Counted from the first letter of the stretch, positions 1 through 11,885 are shown. The stretch: 64,000 nt of DNA from Ashinkailepas kermadecensis (GCA_034440615.1 JAOTOM010005186.1:1097001-1161000); one strand, 5' to 3'. Notes: generated from the letters alone by a model not told the origin. Made by a program: numbers and translations.

Positions 1-1024
1 GTGGCAGTGTCTGTTGAGCGTCCTCCGTCAGTGGGTGTGGCAGTGTCTGTTGAGCGTCCTCCGTCAGTGGGTGTGGCAGTGTCTGTTGAGCGTCCTCCGT
101 CAGTGGGTGTGGCAGTGTCTGTTGAGCGTCCTCCGTCAGTGGGTGTGGCAGTGTCCGTTGAGCGTCCTCCGTCAGTGGATGTGACAGTGTTTGTTGAGCG
201 TCCTCCGTCAGTGGGTGTGGCAGTGTCCGTTGAGCGTCCTCCGTCAGTGGGTGTGGCAGTGTCTGTTGAGCGTCCTCCGTCAGTGGGTGTGGCAGTGTCT
301 GTTGAGCGTCCTCGGTCAGTGGGTGTGGCAGTGTCTGTTGAGCGTCCTCCGTCAGTGGGTGTGGCAGTGTCTGTTGAGCGTCCTCCGTCAGTGGGTGTGG
401 CAGTGTCCGTTGAGCGTCCTCGGTCAATGGGTGTGGCAGTGTCTGTTGAGCGTCCTCCGTCAGTGGGTGTGGCAGTGTTTGTTCAGCGTCCTCCGTCAGT
501 GGGTGTGGCAGTGTCTGTTGAGCGTCCTCCGTCAGTGGGTGTGGCAGCGTCTGTTGAGCGTCCTCCGTCAGTGGGTGTGGCAGTGTTTGTTGAGCGTCTC
601 CCGTCAGTGGGTGTGGCAGTGTCTGTTGAGCGTCCTCCGTCAGTGGGTGTGGCAGTGTCTGTTGAGCGTCCTCCGTCAGTGGGTGTGGCAGTGTCTGTTG
701 AGCGTCCTCCGTCAGTGGGTGTGGCAGTGTTTGTTGAGCGTCCTCCGTCAGTGGGTGTGGCAGTGTTTGTTGAGCGTCCTCCGCCAGTGGGTGTGGTAGT
801 GTCCGTTGAGCGTCCTCCGTCAGTGGGCGTGGCAGTATCCGTTGAGCGTCCTCCGTCAGTGGGTGTGGCAGTGTCTGTTGAGCGTCCTCAGTCAGTGGGT
901 GTGGCAGTGTCTGTTCAGCGTCCTTCGTCAGTGGGTGTGGCAGTGTCCGTTGAGCGTCATCAGTCAGTGGGTGTGGCAGTGTCTGTTGAGCGTCCTCAGT
1001 CAGTGGGTGTGGCAGTGTCTGTTG
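1..1024. repeat. 36-bp minisatellite, about 28 copies
   Basis: The 36-bp unit begins GTGGCAGTGTCTGTTGAGCG and continues TCCTCCGTCAGTGGGT. Because 36 is divisible by 3, the plus strand stays open from base 1 to 1074, encoding 12-residue repeats (VAVSVERPPSVG). A second plus frame is open as well (191-799). Substitutions change amino acids freely and there is no start context, so I call it non-coding. It runs off the left edge. Confidence 0.9.
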
Positions 1025-3475
1025 TGCGGACGGACGACGTTGGCACTGTTAACAGATTATTCATGTTCCAATAGCAGGCTGCCGGTGGCAGGCGATCGGT
1101 GCTCGCTCGGCGGCCGGCTGGTGTGGGAGGTACCTGATGCTGCACAGCGGTTGGACAACGACCTCCTCCCCCTAAGAATTTGGTGAAAAATTAGGTCGGA
1201 AAGCTCTGCATGCCGGCAACCTGTTTTGTGGGTGAAGATAATTGTTTTTGGTAATATTTTCGACACTAAATGTTCACAACGGTAGGTTGGTGTACAACAC
1301 CAGCATTTTATTATGTGGATGAGAGACGAGCTGCACGTGGCGGCTTCAGGCCTAGCGAAATTTCAGGCCTAAAGTTACGCTGGCGCGCTGGATCTCTTCA
1401 CACGACGAGACACGTCCCACGAACATGTGCAGGCGGAGAACTGCCCAACATGGCCAATTACAGTCGAATTTTCATTCGCTTGTGCTGTAATTTTCTCTCT
1501 TTCTCCATCCCACCCGGCTCCACGGACAGGTAAATTGCGAATCATCGAACGAAAAGGAGCACGATGTGCGGGCGCTGTCTTTTGGGAGGTGGCGGACTGA
1601 CTGGCATCCGGCACATGGCTGGAGTAACACCATACAACCATTATTAGGTTCTCGAAGAAGGTCGGCCAAACTATCACTTACAGCGAAACGCAAGGTCGCT
1701 GTGGCGAGAAGTACGCCCAAACCGCCGGGCAGCTTCCAGCGTCTACCGCTAGATGGGTCTGCGGTCGCCGACAACTGCAGCGATTTTGTGTCAGCCGCCG
1801 CTCTGCGTGTGCTCCGGCCGTCCGTCGGCTGGGAAGAGCCACTCCAATCACATCCAGTCCGCCGCCGCTAAGGAGAGTCGCACAGACGACGGCCGATTCG
1901 AGCCGACGCCGAATGTTTGCTCAGATAATATTCAAGTGCGGGACAGGGCGTCGAACGACACGCTGTCTGTCGAAGGCGCGTCGCCGCACGAGCCGGCAAA
2001 TGGCGGCATTTAGAAACAAATACAGCGGCAAAATCGGCGGGCAAACGGCATCCAGGTGGCGGGAAACTGTCGAGCGAACGGCGTCCAGGTGGCGGGGCGC
2101 GCCGGCTCCGGCTCGGCTGCGGTCGGCCGAGTGTTGCGGCCGGCGCCAGGTTAGTGTTGGTGCGCGGGCGGCGTGCAGTCTCGCGTCCGGTGGCACAGTA
2201 TATCACCGCAGGCGCGCGGAATGTCGGCCGCAGAGACTCCAGCGCCACCTTCACGTGCGGCGAAAATGTTCGGGAAGCCGCATTTTCTCCGAGGCAACAA
2301 TTGCACCCACGGATTCCTGCATAAGGCTCGCTCCGGGCCGCTGGTCATAGCAGCCCATTACGTAGAGTTATGGGGGTGAGTGTAATGTGCTGAATGTGAA
2401 CAGGGACGTCCATAGATCATGACACGGCAATAGCAGATTAAATCAAATTCCGAGGCCGGGAAGGCACCTCATTAAGTGCATCAGCTATCGGTTGTTAGTT
2501 AGGCATGCGTTTTTTGAGTGGCAACACAAAAAGGTCGCCTTGCATAAAGGGAGAGCATCCAAACCAAGCGGTGGCTCAGAACGTAACAATATTTCATATT
2601 AACTACACCAGAATACTTTGGAGTAGAGCGGGAACACATTCTTTTGCCTATATCTGCGTCGTACGCGGTCGATGGAGAAACAATTTTTCGTTACTGCAGA
2701 GCAATTCCATTCAGCGGGAGAGCAAGGCTATTTTTGTGTGGGCGCGACGACGGTACGTCGATTTCCACACATGGTTGGGACGCGATACAACGCTCCGCGG
2801 GAAACGGCCGAGCGAAAATTGAATGCCAACTCTGCCTGAATGAAATGGTCTTTCAAACACCTATTTCAGTTTATCGCTGCGTCCAGTTGGTATTAGATTC
2901 GGTCAAATTTAGATCGAACCGCGCCAGAAATTGGAAGGAACTGAGCTCACCCAAACTGCCATAAAGCAGCGGCGGAGTGTAATCCACGTTCAGCCAGAGC
3001 CACTCCGAGTCCTCGGTAGAGGGTACCACGGCAAAGCTGAGCCAGACGTAGAATAGCACATCAAGCTCAGCTACGTGTCACATCGCTCAGTCATGACGGT
3101 AGTACGTCTCGGATTCGGTCTTTTTAATTGGCAGGGGCTTATCCAATTAACGAAGACCATCACAATGCTGGCTAAATAATTGCATAAGTTGTGCGGAAAT
3201 CCAAGATGATCAAAAATCACCCAATACAGCGAAGATAGAAACAAATTCAGAAGCATCCACGTCATCCGCAATCTTCTATGGGCAAATTCTCAGCTTGGTA
3301 CTCAACTCATAGGAAGATTCAGCTTTTCGAATAGTTCGATAAGATTCATCTTTTTATGTAGGTACTAGCACACAATATAATAGTTGTTAGAACGTTGCTA
3401 AAATCGTGGATGGAACTCATCCAAAGCAATGACGACAATGCAGCTATGTAATTTCGAATCACGCAGCACACTCAC
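1..3475 (-). other. Musashi/Rbp6 intron, truncated by window edge
   Basis: This begins GTGAGT on the minus strand after the 49-nt exon. It holds the 36-bp array at 1-1024 and otherwise sequence without recognisable genes at 1030-3475. Open frames here (for example 1913-2350 plus and 1868-2254 minus) are low-complexity and unlike any family I know. Confidence 0.7.
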
Positions 3476-3524
3476 CTCGATGTCGGTTGGTCTGCTTGTC
3501 GAACATCAGCATCGCATCCTCTAT
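3476..3524 (-). CDS. Rbp6: Musashi/Rbp6, next exon (middle of RRM2)
   Basis: This 49-nt micro-exon reads IEDAMLMFDKQTNRHR plus one base of a Gly codon, the near-invariant Musashi RRM2 segment just before the RNP1 motif (RGFGFVTF). On the minus strand it follows CTTCTTTCAG and ends in CGAG|GTGAGT. It joins in frame (phase 0) to the exon ending at 10861, giving the FG-R-IEDAM junction. The downstream phase-1 junction would complete Gly of RGFGF. No exon with the following FGFVTF segment is visible at 1-3475, so the gene continues beyond the left edge. The exon is too short for ordinary ORF finding and was recognised by peptide similarity and splice sites. Confidence 0.9.
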
Positions 3525-3884
3525 CTGAAAGAAGACACAATGAGGTCAACATGTGCGCGTCCAGGCCGCCCTAGCTTGCGGGAACAGCGGCTGCCCGAAT
3601 AAACACACAGACGCCAGACGTATTGATCTGCAGTGCTAGAAGGCACAACAAAGGCGACACCCCTCATTTCTCCAGGCCAAGCATGCTTTTGTGTGGAGTC
3701 ATTTATATTACAACAGCACAACGGCTATACTTGTAAGCCCATGATCTCTCCAATAAAGTCCCGAGTTTCTATTGTCGGGGCCATTGATCGCGGCATCTAC
3801 CCGGCATGGACCCACCGCTCTCCACAGTCACCCGGGGGTCACCTCCATCGGAACTAGGGCTCAAAGTCAAACTTCACCGGTACC

Positions 3885-4185
3885 AGGGCCACCTTCCACG
3901 GCCACCAGGGGTTACCCTCCACCGCCACCAGGGGTCACCCTCAACCGCTATCAGGGGTCACCTTCCACCACCACCACCAGGGTTCATACCCTCCACCACC
4001 ACCAGGGATCACCCTATACCGCCACCAGGGGTCACCCTCTACTGCCACCAGGGGTCACCCTCCACCGCCACCAGGGGTCACCCTCCACCAGGGGTCACCC
4101 TCTACCGCCACCAGGGGCCACCCTTTACTGCCACCAGGGGTCACCCTCCACCACCACTGGAGGTCATTCTCTAGCGCCACCTTGG
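3885..4185. repeat. degenerate 21-24 bp tandem repeat
   Basis: Variants of CACCAGGGGTCACCCTCCAC recur irregularly. It leads directly into the regular 45-bp array and shares the GGGGTCACCCTCCACC motif with it, so it looks like the older, degenerate flank of the same array. Confidence 0.8.
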
Positions 4186-4200
4186 AGTGACCTCTCCCAT

Positions 4201-4572
4201 CACCGGGGTCGTCCTGCACCGCTTCCAGGGGTCACCCTCCACCACCACCGGGGTCGTCCTGCACCGCCTCCAGGGGTCACCCTCCACCACCACCGGGGTC
4301 GTCCTGCACCGCCTCCAGGGGTCACCCTCCACCACCACCGGGGTCGTCCTGCACCGCCTCTTGGGGTCACCATCCACCACCACCGGGGTCGTCCTGCACC
4401 GCCTCCAGGGGTCACCCTCCACCACCACCGGGGTCGTCCTGCACCGCCTCCAGGGGTCACCCTCCACCACCACCGGGGTCGTCCTGCACCGCCTCCAGGA
4501 GTCACCCTCCACCACCACCGGGGTCGTCCTGCACCGCCTCCAGGGGTTACCCTCCACCACCACCGGGGTCGG
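4201..4572. repeat. 45-bp minisatellite, about 8 copies
   Basis: The 45-bp units contain GGGGTCACCCTCCACCACCA then CCGGGGTCGTCCTGCACCGC and CTCCA. The unit start recurs at 4228 and 4273. Open frames on both strands (Pro/His-rich plus, Arg/Trp-rich minus) follow from the period being divisible by 3. Confidence 0.9.
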
Positions 4573-5208
4573 CCTCCAGACCTGCCAGCGGGCCTTCGTT
4601 ATCCGTGTGAGCAGATAAGCCCACCTAGAAGGCAGGTCGGGAAATGAAGGGAGGTTAAATATGGCGCCGGCTGGGCCGGGAAAAATTAACTGAGGTGCGT
4701 CAAAGGGTTCAGCCCAGCCGGCAGCCGGCTGGGAAGCCAGCGACTTAGCGGTGATATCGCCGCCCGTCACTGATCAATACAGCAAACCCGGCCGGATCAG
4801 CACACTGTGTCATGCAAAACAGAACTCATCAGCCGCCCAAATACGCAACGAAGATGTTTTTGTTGTCGAGTGCGGAATTTATTCTTCGTGCAGTTGTCGA
4901 TATTTCCAGGAAACAAGTCGACCGTGACAATCGGCCGGTTTCATCTGGATCATCATTTTCGAATAGTGTAGATCGATGCCCCAGAAAAGGATAAATTCAA
5001 CTAAACTCGATACTGATTGTTCATGCCGAAGTGCTTGGACCTTTATTGGACCCAATGGACTCAGTAAAAGCATCCTCGATCCGTGAAATAACCAGTAATT
5101 GGAAGTGGCCGGTGAACATTTTGGCAAACGAGCACCCTCCGAAGGCCAGCGGACGGCCGATCAGCAATCGCCATACGAAGAAGGCGGTACTCAGCCGGGG
5201 AATGGCAC

Positions 5209-5455
5209 GCCATGTCGGTTTGGCACCATGTCGACTTGGCACCTTGACGGCTTGGCGCCACGTCGGCTTGGCGCCACGTCGGCTTGGCGCCACGTCGGCT
5301 TGGCGCCACGTCGGCTTAGCGCCACGTCGGCTTGGCGCCATGTCGGTTTGGCGCCATGTCGGCTTGGCGCCATGTCGGCTTGGCGTCATGTCGGCTTGGC
5401 GCCATGTCGGCTTGGCACCATGTCGGTTTGGCGCCATGTCGGCTTGGCAGCATGG
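5209..5455. repeat. 16-bp minisatellite, about 15 copies
   Basis: The unit is GGCTTGGCGCCACGTC (CATGTC in later copies). GGCGCC is a palindrome in almost every unit. The period of 16 rotates through all frames, giving overlapping ORFs on both strands that are not genes. Confidence 0.9.
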
Positions 5456-6111
5456 CGCAGGGACGCATTTCCAAGAAATTGGGCGCCCGACACACAGCGG
5501 TGCGAGGTCCGGCACGCAATTATCGGTGGATACAGTGATTGGAAATACTTAATCTACGAATCCCGTCCACAACGTAGCACGACAATAAACCTGCAGCTAG
5601 CGCCTATTCACGTGACATGATCGTAGCAATGAGTCGACAAGCAATGACGGGACGTAAATGAGACACGTTCACCAGTGCAGCTGACGTGGACCTCGATGAT
5701 GATTGGTGCAGAACGTGGCGGCTACACGTTTTTGGAATTACCGTGGTTGGTTCGCGGAGCGCATTAACTCGGCTCCTGACGCCTAACGAAACGGTACGTA
5801 CATCTATCGGTGTGGCATGAAATATTGCCATGTGTCTGAGGAAGACCATTAACTCCGTACGATGCATGGAGTTGGGCGGTAGGCGTTCGTTTTGCTGAGG
5901 TCTTCACATGTTTCGCCATCCATCATGATAACAAGCAATTTGTATTCACTAAGCACGAGTTCCCTATAATCACGTAAAATTCAATAAGAATCCAGCTGAT
6001 ACATTATATATCGTTCATTTCGAGGCAGGATCCTCAGCTTGCCCGGGCCGCCAGCCGGTGGTTCTGGCGCGCCAGGACTACGAAACAGCTGACTAGTGAC
6101 GTCATCACAGC
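5456..6111. other. intronic stretch without recognised features
   Basis: Unique-looking sequence of mixed composition. The longest minus ORF (5604-5867, 87 codons) resembles no family I know. Confidence 0.5.
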
Positions 6112-7090
6112 CCCTGATCGCGCCACAGCGGCAGACGAGCGTCACGACTGCGCCATAGCGGCAGACGAGCGTCACGGCCGCACCATAGTGGCAGACAAGC
6201 GTCACGACGGCACCATAGTGGCAGACAAGCGTCACGACCGCACCATAGTGGCAGACAAGCGTCACGACCGCGCCATAGTGGAAGACGAGCGTCACGACCG
6301 CACCATAGTAGCAGACGAGCGTCACGACCGCACCATAGTAGCAGACAAGCATCACGACCGCGCCATAGTGGCAGACGAGCGTTACGACCACGCCATAGTT
6401 GCAGACAAGCGTCACGACCGCACCATAGTGGCAGACGAGCGTCACGATCACGCCATAGTGGCAGACAAGCGTCACGATCACGCCATAGTGGTAGACAAGC
6501 GTCACGATCACGCCATAGTGGCAGACAAGCGTCACGACCGCGCCATAGTGGAAGACGAGCGTTACGACCACGCCATAGTGGCAGACAAGCGTCACGACCA
6601 CGCCATAGTGGCAGACAAGCGTTACGATCACGCCATAGTGGCAGACAAGCGTCACGACCGCGCCATAGTGGAAGACGAGCGTTACGACCACGCCATAGTG
6701 GCAGACAAGCGTCACGATCACGCCATAGTGACAGACAAGCGTCACGATCACGCCATAGTGGCAGACAAGCGTCACGACCGCACCATAGTAGCAGACGAGC
6801 GTCACGACCGCACCATAGTAGCAGACGAGCGTCACGATCGCGCCATAGTGGAAGACGAGCGTTACGACCACGCCATAGTTGCAGACAAGCGTCACGACCG
6901 CACCATAGTAGCAGACGAGCGTCACGATCACGCCATAGTGGCAGACAAGCGTCACGGCCGCACCATAGTGGCAGACAAGCGTCACGATCACGCCATAGTG
7001 GCAGACAAGCGTCACGACCGCGCCATAGTGGCAGACAAGCGTCACGACCGCGCCATAGTAGCAGACGAGCGCCAATCTCGCGCCACAACG
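6112..7090. repeat. 30-bp minisatellite, about 32 copies
   Basis: The units read GCCATAGTGGCAGACAAGCG then TCACGACCGC. Three frames stay open for over 300 codons (plus: DKRHDRAIVA-type repeats; minus: LVCHYGAVVT-type and RDACLPLWRG-type repeats) because 30 is a multiple of 3. Variant bases, such as AAGCG/GAGCG and CGACC/CGATC, alternate among units. Confidence 0.92.
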
Positions 7091-7280
7091 GTGCGCGGTA
7101 TGAACGTCTCGTACCAGCGGCGCGACGGCCTAGCGCTGGTGTCGGCTCATAACACCACGTGCAGGCAGCGCTTCATAACACGAGACGAGCACCACTGCCG
7201 CACCGTACTGGCAGACGCGCGCCAGTGTCGCCCAAGCAGACATACATCGACTCTCGCTGGATCGCAGCAACTCACCTTCC

Positions 7281-7470
7281 CCCGTCAGGGGACCCCGCTG
7301 ACCCGTAGCCACGGGGCCCCGTACCGAGGGCGCCGTCAGGGAACCCTGCTGACATGGACCCATGGTCACGGGATGCCGTACCGAGGGCGCCGTCAGGGAA
7401 CCCTGCTGCGGGCCCGTGGTCACGTGGTCACGGGACCAAAACACCAGATCCGCAGTGCGGAACACCAGAT
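7281..7470. repeat. short degenerate tandem repeat around GGGCGCCGTCAGGGAACC
   Basis: The block CGTACCGAGGGCGCCGTCAG followed by GGAACCCTGCTG occurs twice (near 7320 and 7377) with a diverged copy before. It is followed by a short doublet around ACACCAGATCCGCAGT. Confidence 0.75.
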
Positions 7471-7789
7471 CCGCAGTTCATGGTTTGAAGCGCGATGACT
7501 TTCTGGACTTTCACCACAGAACAAAAGGTACAAGCTTTGCCATACTGATTCTCCTGTCGTGAATAACAATGTATTAAATATTTCGCCACCATTATGAGCC
7601 GAAAGAACCATCCTTGCTTTTCGCGAATTTTATTGCATGCCTATTGTGAAGATCCCACACAATGCACGTTTGTTCATCTTTTCATACAACGATCTTCTAC
7701 CCGGGTCGCACGAAACGAATCCGAAAACGTGGCCTTGCACAGGAGCCGACACGGACCCGCCTGCCCATAGCCCGCCTACCACGGATAAC

Positions 7790-8055
7790 GAGGACCGTCA
7801 GCCAGGGATCACGAGGCCCGTCCATCATTGAGCACGAAACCAGCCGACCAAGGATCACGATATCCGCTCAACATGGATCACAAGGCCGCCCATCATGGAT
7901 GACGAGACTCAGCCACCACGGTCCACCAGAGCCGCACCGGCACGGCGCCGCCTGTCATGGATCACGATACTCAGTCACCATTCCATTAAACACGAGACCC
8001 AGCCACCATGGACCACGAAACCCAGTCGCCACGGAGCACGAGACCGGCACCGGCA
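7790..8055. repeat. degenerate tandem repeat around ATGGATCACGA
   Basis: Variants of CACCATGGATCACGAGACCC recur about nine times at roughly 25-40 bp spacing. It is strongly diverged, so I read it as an old array. Confidence 0.65.
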
Positions 8056-8514
8056 CGGCGCCGCCCAACACGCTGGCTGTGGCGAGGTCATGGCGCCGTC
8101 CAAATCATTGCACTCGCGCCGCTTTCCCGGTGTCTTGACCCCATCAAGGCGGCACCGGTCGCCACCGCCTCAGTTCGGCTAACTGCGTGAAAGCACCCGG
8201 TTTAGATTACACGTCTCACCGAAATAAATGCCGGTGGGTAAATAACTAGGGCCTGGCTGGTCGGCCCGCCCGGCCCGGCCGTACTTTATGGTACTTGGGC
8301 CTCAAAGGATGGCCGCACCGACCCAGGGGCGGCTCGGGTCAGCGGAGGTCACCGGCCGCGCCAGTGCCCGTGCCGAGGCGGTGGCGACCTCCACACAAAG
8401 ACCACGTGACCCACAGCCATGCACCACTGCTCCGAATGGGCACACGTCCGGTGGTAGAGCCGGCCCCAATGGGCGCCGAGCGGTGTCACCGGCGAACGTG
8501 CAGTGCGGGGTGTT

Positions 8515-9262
8515 GGGTGTGGAGACGTGGAGACGGTGGGGTGGCCGGGGGGTTGGGTGTGGAGACGGTGGGGTGGCCGAGGTATTGGGTGTGGAGACGG
8601 TGGGGTGGCCGGGGTGTTGGGTGTGGAGACGGTGGGGTGGCCGGGGTGTTGGGTGTGGAGACGGTGGGGTGGCCGGGGGGTTGGGTGTGGAGACAGTGTG
8701 GTGGCCGGGGTGTTGGGTGTGGAGACGGTGGGGTGGCCGGGGGGTTGGGTGTGGGGACAGTGTGGTGGCCGGGGTGTTGGGTGTGGAGACCAGGTGGGGT
8801 GGCCGAGGTATTGGGTGTGGAGACGGTGAGGTGGCCGGGGTGTTGGGTGCGGAGACGGTGGGGTGGCCGGGGTGTTGGGTGTGGAGACCAGGTGGGGTGG
8901 CCGGGGGGTTGGGTGTGGAGACAGTGTGGTGGCCGGGATGTTGGGTGTGGAGACGGTGGGGTGGCCGGGGTGTTGGGTGTGGAGACCAGGTGGGGTGGCC
9001 GAGGTATTGGGTGTGGAGACGGTGGGGTGGCCGGGGTGTTGGGTGTGGAGACGGTGGGGTGGCCGGGGGGTTGGGTGTGGAGACAGTGTGGTGGCCGGGG
9101 TGTTGGGTGTGGAGACGGTGGGGTGGCCGGGGTGTTGGGTGTTAAGACGGTGGGGGTGGCCGGGGTATTGGGTGTGGAGACGGTGGGGTGGCCGGGGTGT
9201 TGGGTGTGGAGACGGTGGGGTGGCCGGGGTGTTGGGTGTGAAGACGGTGGGGGTGGCCGGGA
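8515..9262. repeat. 32-bp G-rich minisatellite, about 23 copies
   Basis: The units read GTGGAGACGGTGGGGTGGCC then GGGGTGTTGGGT, mixed with 34-35 bp variants carrying CCAGGTGGGG. The G-strand has several GGG/GGGG runs per unit and could form quadruplexes. All three plus frames and one minus frame are open for over 100 codons. Confidence 0.92.
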
Positions 9263-9705
9263 TAAAACCTGTCGTGGGAGAAGACATCAAAGATGAAGCG
9301 AGACGGACGAAGCGCGTATTATGAAGAATGGATGTTCGTCTGGAAGTTGCGCGCATGGCGAGGCGGAAACTCAGTTAATTGAACGACGCAACTTCTATAA
9401 ATTCAACCTTAAAGTTACGGCGATGCTCGAAGAACGGTCTCCATCCATCATTTACGTGGTAACGACAATTGCTTCCCAGGGCATCAACCCTTAGCACACA
9501 TCAGTGCCGATCGATCAATTATGTGGCGATGGAACATCCTCGGCGGCTCAAGTTAGTCACGGGTCCCAGCAGACACGCTCACCAGGCTCCGTCGCGACTC
9601 TCTGGACAGCAAGCGTCGGCAACAGAGCCAGCATGCCCAGCACCAGCGCCAGTGAAGTCAGTGGCAGCGCCAGCCAGGCCGGCCACACAAACCGACTAAA
9701 TTGAC

Positions 9706-10125
9706 TGAACAGACTACAAACCGAACAGACTGCACAAACTGAACAGACTGTGCAGACTGAACAGACTGTGCAGACTGAACATATTGACCAGACTGAACAG
9801 ACTGTGCAAACTGAACAGATTGTACAGACCGTGCAAACTGGACAGACTGCACAAACTGAACAGACTGTGCAGACTGGACATATTGACCAGACTGAACAGA
9901 CTGTGCAAACTGAACAGACTGTACAAAGTGAACAAACTGAACACACTGAACAGACGGCACAAACTGAACAGACTGAACATACTGAGGAAACAGAACATAC
10001 CGAGCAAACCGAACAGGCTGAACTGACTGAAAAGATTGCACAGACTGAACAGACTGCACAAAATGAGGAAACCGAATACACCGAACAGACTGAACAAACT
10101 GAACATATTGACGGACTGGGCAAAC
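9706..10125. repeat. 9/18-bp minisatellite, about 23 units of 18 bp
   Basis: The unit is CTGAACAGACTGTGCAAA, itself two diverged 9-mers. The plus frame reads TEQTVQ repeats; minus frames read SVCAVC- or SLFSLH-type repeats. It lies about 700 bp downstream, on the plus axis, of the end of the 32-bp array. Confidence 0.9.
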
Positions 10126-10860
10126 TGAACAAACTGACCGGACTGAATGGACGAGTGGGACAACACGCCCGGCCAGCACCGAATTTTCGCGGGGTGTTGG
10201 CCGCCACCGACAGTTAGCTGTCGACTGCCGCTGCTGGACAGGGCCGCGCCGGCTACAGCGGAACAACGTGCACGGCTCCGTCTTCAGAGCAACTCCAAGC
10301 CGACCGGCTCTGTACGAGCAGCTAGGGCGCGGCGAGTGGTGCGGTGGCCACGAGAGGGCGCGCGCCCACGCCGAGGCGAACACTGAATGGGTCGGACTAA
10401 TGGCATCCCGGACCAAACGGTGCATTGACGACACGCTAAACTCCGTGAAAGCTCTCTGTTCAACTGTTGAACTAAGTTGATGGTGGATGCTAAAAGTTGG
10501 GCGAAATCGGCGCACGCTAAACAGCAGAAATGATAATATATTGCAGTGTATACAACACAGCCAACAAGAGGCAGACGTGTTATTGTTCTTCGAGGATGGG
10601 GGTGTGTGTTTACGCGGATGGGAGCTATTGAGCCATTCACCACACTTTCCCGGGCGTCAATGTTCACTCCGGAATTCAGCTACTTGATCTTTAATGGAGC
10701 AACAGAGACCACACGAGCGTCCAGTCGCGAGGTGACATCGGAACGGCAATGAAGAGACTCCCAAAGCAAAAACCGCCAACAGCCGCCCGAAATCCACACG
10801 TTCGACGCAGCAGGAACAGAAGCGACACAACTCAGCAGGAACAGAAGCGACACAACTCAC

Positions 10861-10953
10861 CCGTCCGAACTGCTCAAAGTAGTTTTTGACATCTTCTAGC
10901 GTGCTGGGAGCCGAAAGACCTCCAACGAAGATCTTCTTTGTTCGGGTGACCAT
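10861..10953 (-). CDS. Rbp6: Musashi/Rbp6 RNA-binding protein, internal exon with start of RRM2
   Basis: This 93-nt exon encodes 31 residues. They open with [14 protein letters not shown], which holds the RNP2 core IFVGGL, and continue through [13 protein letters not shown] to a final Arg. This matches the first half of RRM2 in Musashi proteins; the [13 protein letters not shown] stretch is closer to insect Rbp6 and vertebrate MSI than to the divergent Drosophila msi paralogue, as I recall them. On the minus strand it is preceded by a pyrimidine-rich tract ending in TTCCAG and followed by GTGAGT, so both splice sites are canonical and both phases are 0. Musashi proteins bind UAG-containing sites in mRNAs and control translation, mainly in neural and stem cells. 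The initial Met is internal: family members have RRM1 upstream. The Arg at the 3' edge replaces the Pro or Lys that I recall there. Confidence 0.92.
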
Positions 10954-11116
10954 CTGGAACAGATACAAATGTCACGACATTGAACACTGTTAGTCAGTGG
11001 AATAGGATAACCCACACCAAGCGTTGGCAGTCAATCAGCAGTACATGACAGATGCGGGGCAAAAACGCGGCTCCAAATCGATTACACAGCCGCAGAACAA
11101 GTGCTGTCAAAACGTT

Positions 11117-11144
<28 letters not shown>
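11117..11144. repeat. (GGC)n microsatellite
   Basis: Nine perfect GGC triplets are followed by GCC. It lies about 160 bp upstream (minus sense) of the Musashi exon at 10861-10953, within the adjoining intron. Confidence 0.9.
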
Positions 11145-11147
<3 letters not shown>

Positions 11148-11300
11148 AACGACCGATACGGGGCTCGCCAACAACAAAACACGCGCCGCCCCGCATGCGT
11201 CCGGCGTGCCGGCCGCTGCCGCCCGGCGGAGGTCAACCGAGGCCAGTGGGGCGTGGGGAGCGCCGGCAGAGGTTGTCGGGTCACGCGATAGGTCAGTGGA

Positions 11301-11436
11301 GCTGCACGTCGGGCACGACCGGCTGGAGTCTGGAGCTGCACGACAGGCACGACCGTCTGGAGTCTGGAGCTGCACGACAGGCACGACTGTCTGGAGTCTG
11401 AAGCTGCACGACAGGCACGACCGTCTGGAGCTGTGT
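11301..11436. repeat. 34-bp tandem repeat, 4 copies
   Basis: GCTGCACGACAGGCACGACC plus GTCTGGAGTCTGGA recurs at 11301, 11335, 11369 and 11403, exactly 34 bp apart. Confidence 0.9.
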
Positions 11437-11487
11437 GGTCGCGCGCGTCGGGACTCAGCGGGACGGTCGGCGTCTGGGCGATCAAGT

Positions 11488-11885
11488 GTCGGGGCAGCGC
11501 GGACGTCTGGGGGAGCTAATGTCGGGGCAGCGCGGACGTCTAGGCGAGCCGTGTATTAGGGCAGCGCGGACGTCTGGGGGAGCTAATGTCGGGGCGGCGC
11601 GTACGTCTAGGCGAGCCGTGTGTCAGGGCAGCGCGGACGTCTGGGGGAGCTAATGTCGGGGCAGCGCGGACGTCTAGGCGAGCCGTGTATTAGGGCAGCG
11701 CGGACGTCTGGGGGAGCTAATGTCGGGGCAGCGCGGACGTCTGGGGGAGCTAATGTCGGGGCGGCGCGTACGTCTAGGCGAGCCGTGTGTCAGGGCAGCG
11801 CGGACGTCTGGGGGAGCTAATGTCGGGGCAGCGCGTACGTCCAGGCGAGCCGTGTGTCAGGGCAGCGCGGACGTCTGGGGGAGCA
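11488..11885. repeat. 33/34-bp alternating minisatellite
   Basis: All units start GCAGCGCGGACGTCT and have two tail types: GGGGGAGCTAATGTCGGG (33 bp) and AGGCGAGCCGTGTATTAGG or GTGTGTCAGG (34 bp). The two types largely alternate, giving a higher-order unit of about 67 bp. Confidence 0.9.

Larger units (their letters stand above)
3525..10860 (-). other. Musashi/Rbp6 intron, complete (7,336 bp)
   Basis: On the minus strand this intron starts GTGAGT and ends TTTCAG. It contains at least eight tandem arrays (listed separately) with units of about 16 to 45 bp, making up about half of its length. No internal Musashi-like exon or other gene was recognised. Confidence 0.85.

Noticed and set aside
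1..1074. Partial protein with 12-residue VAVSVERPPSVG repeats entering from the left edge
   Set aside because: A second frame is equally open, base changes are not biased to third positions, and it lies in a Musashi intron. It cannot be fully excluded because the array is cut by the window edge.
6105..7498. Ten-residue repeats on both strands of the 30-bp array
   Set aside because: Simultaneously open on both strands because 30 is divisible by three; no start or splice context.
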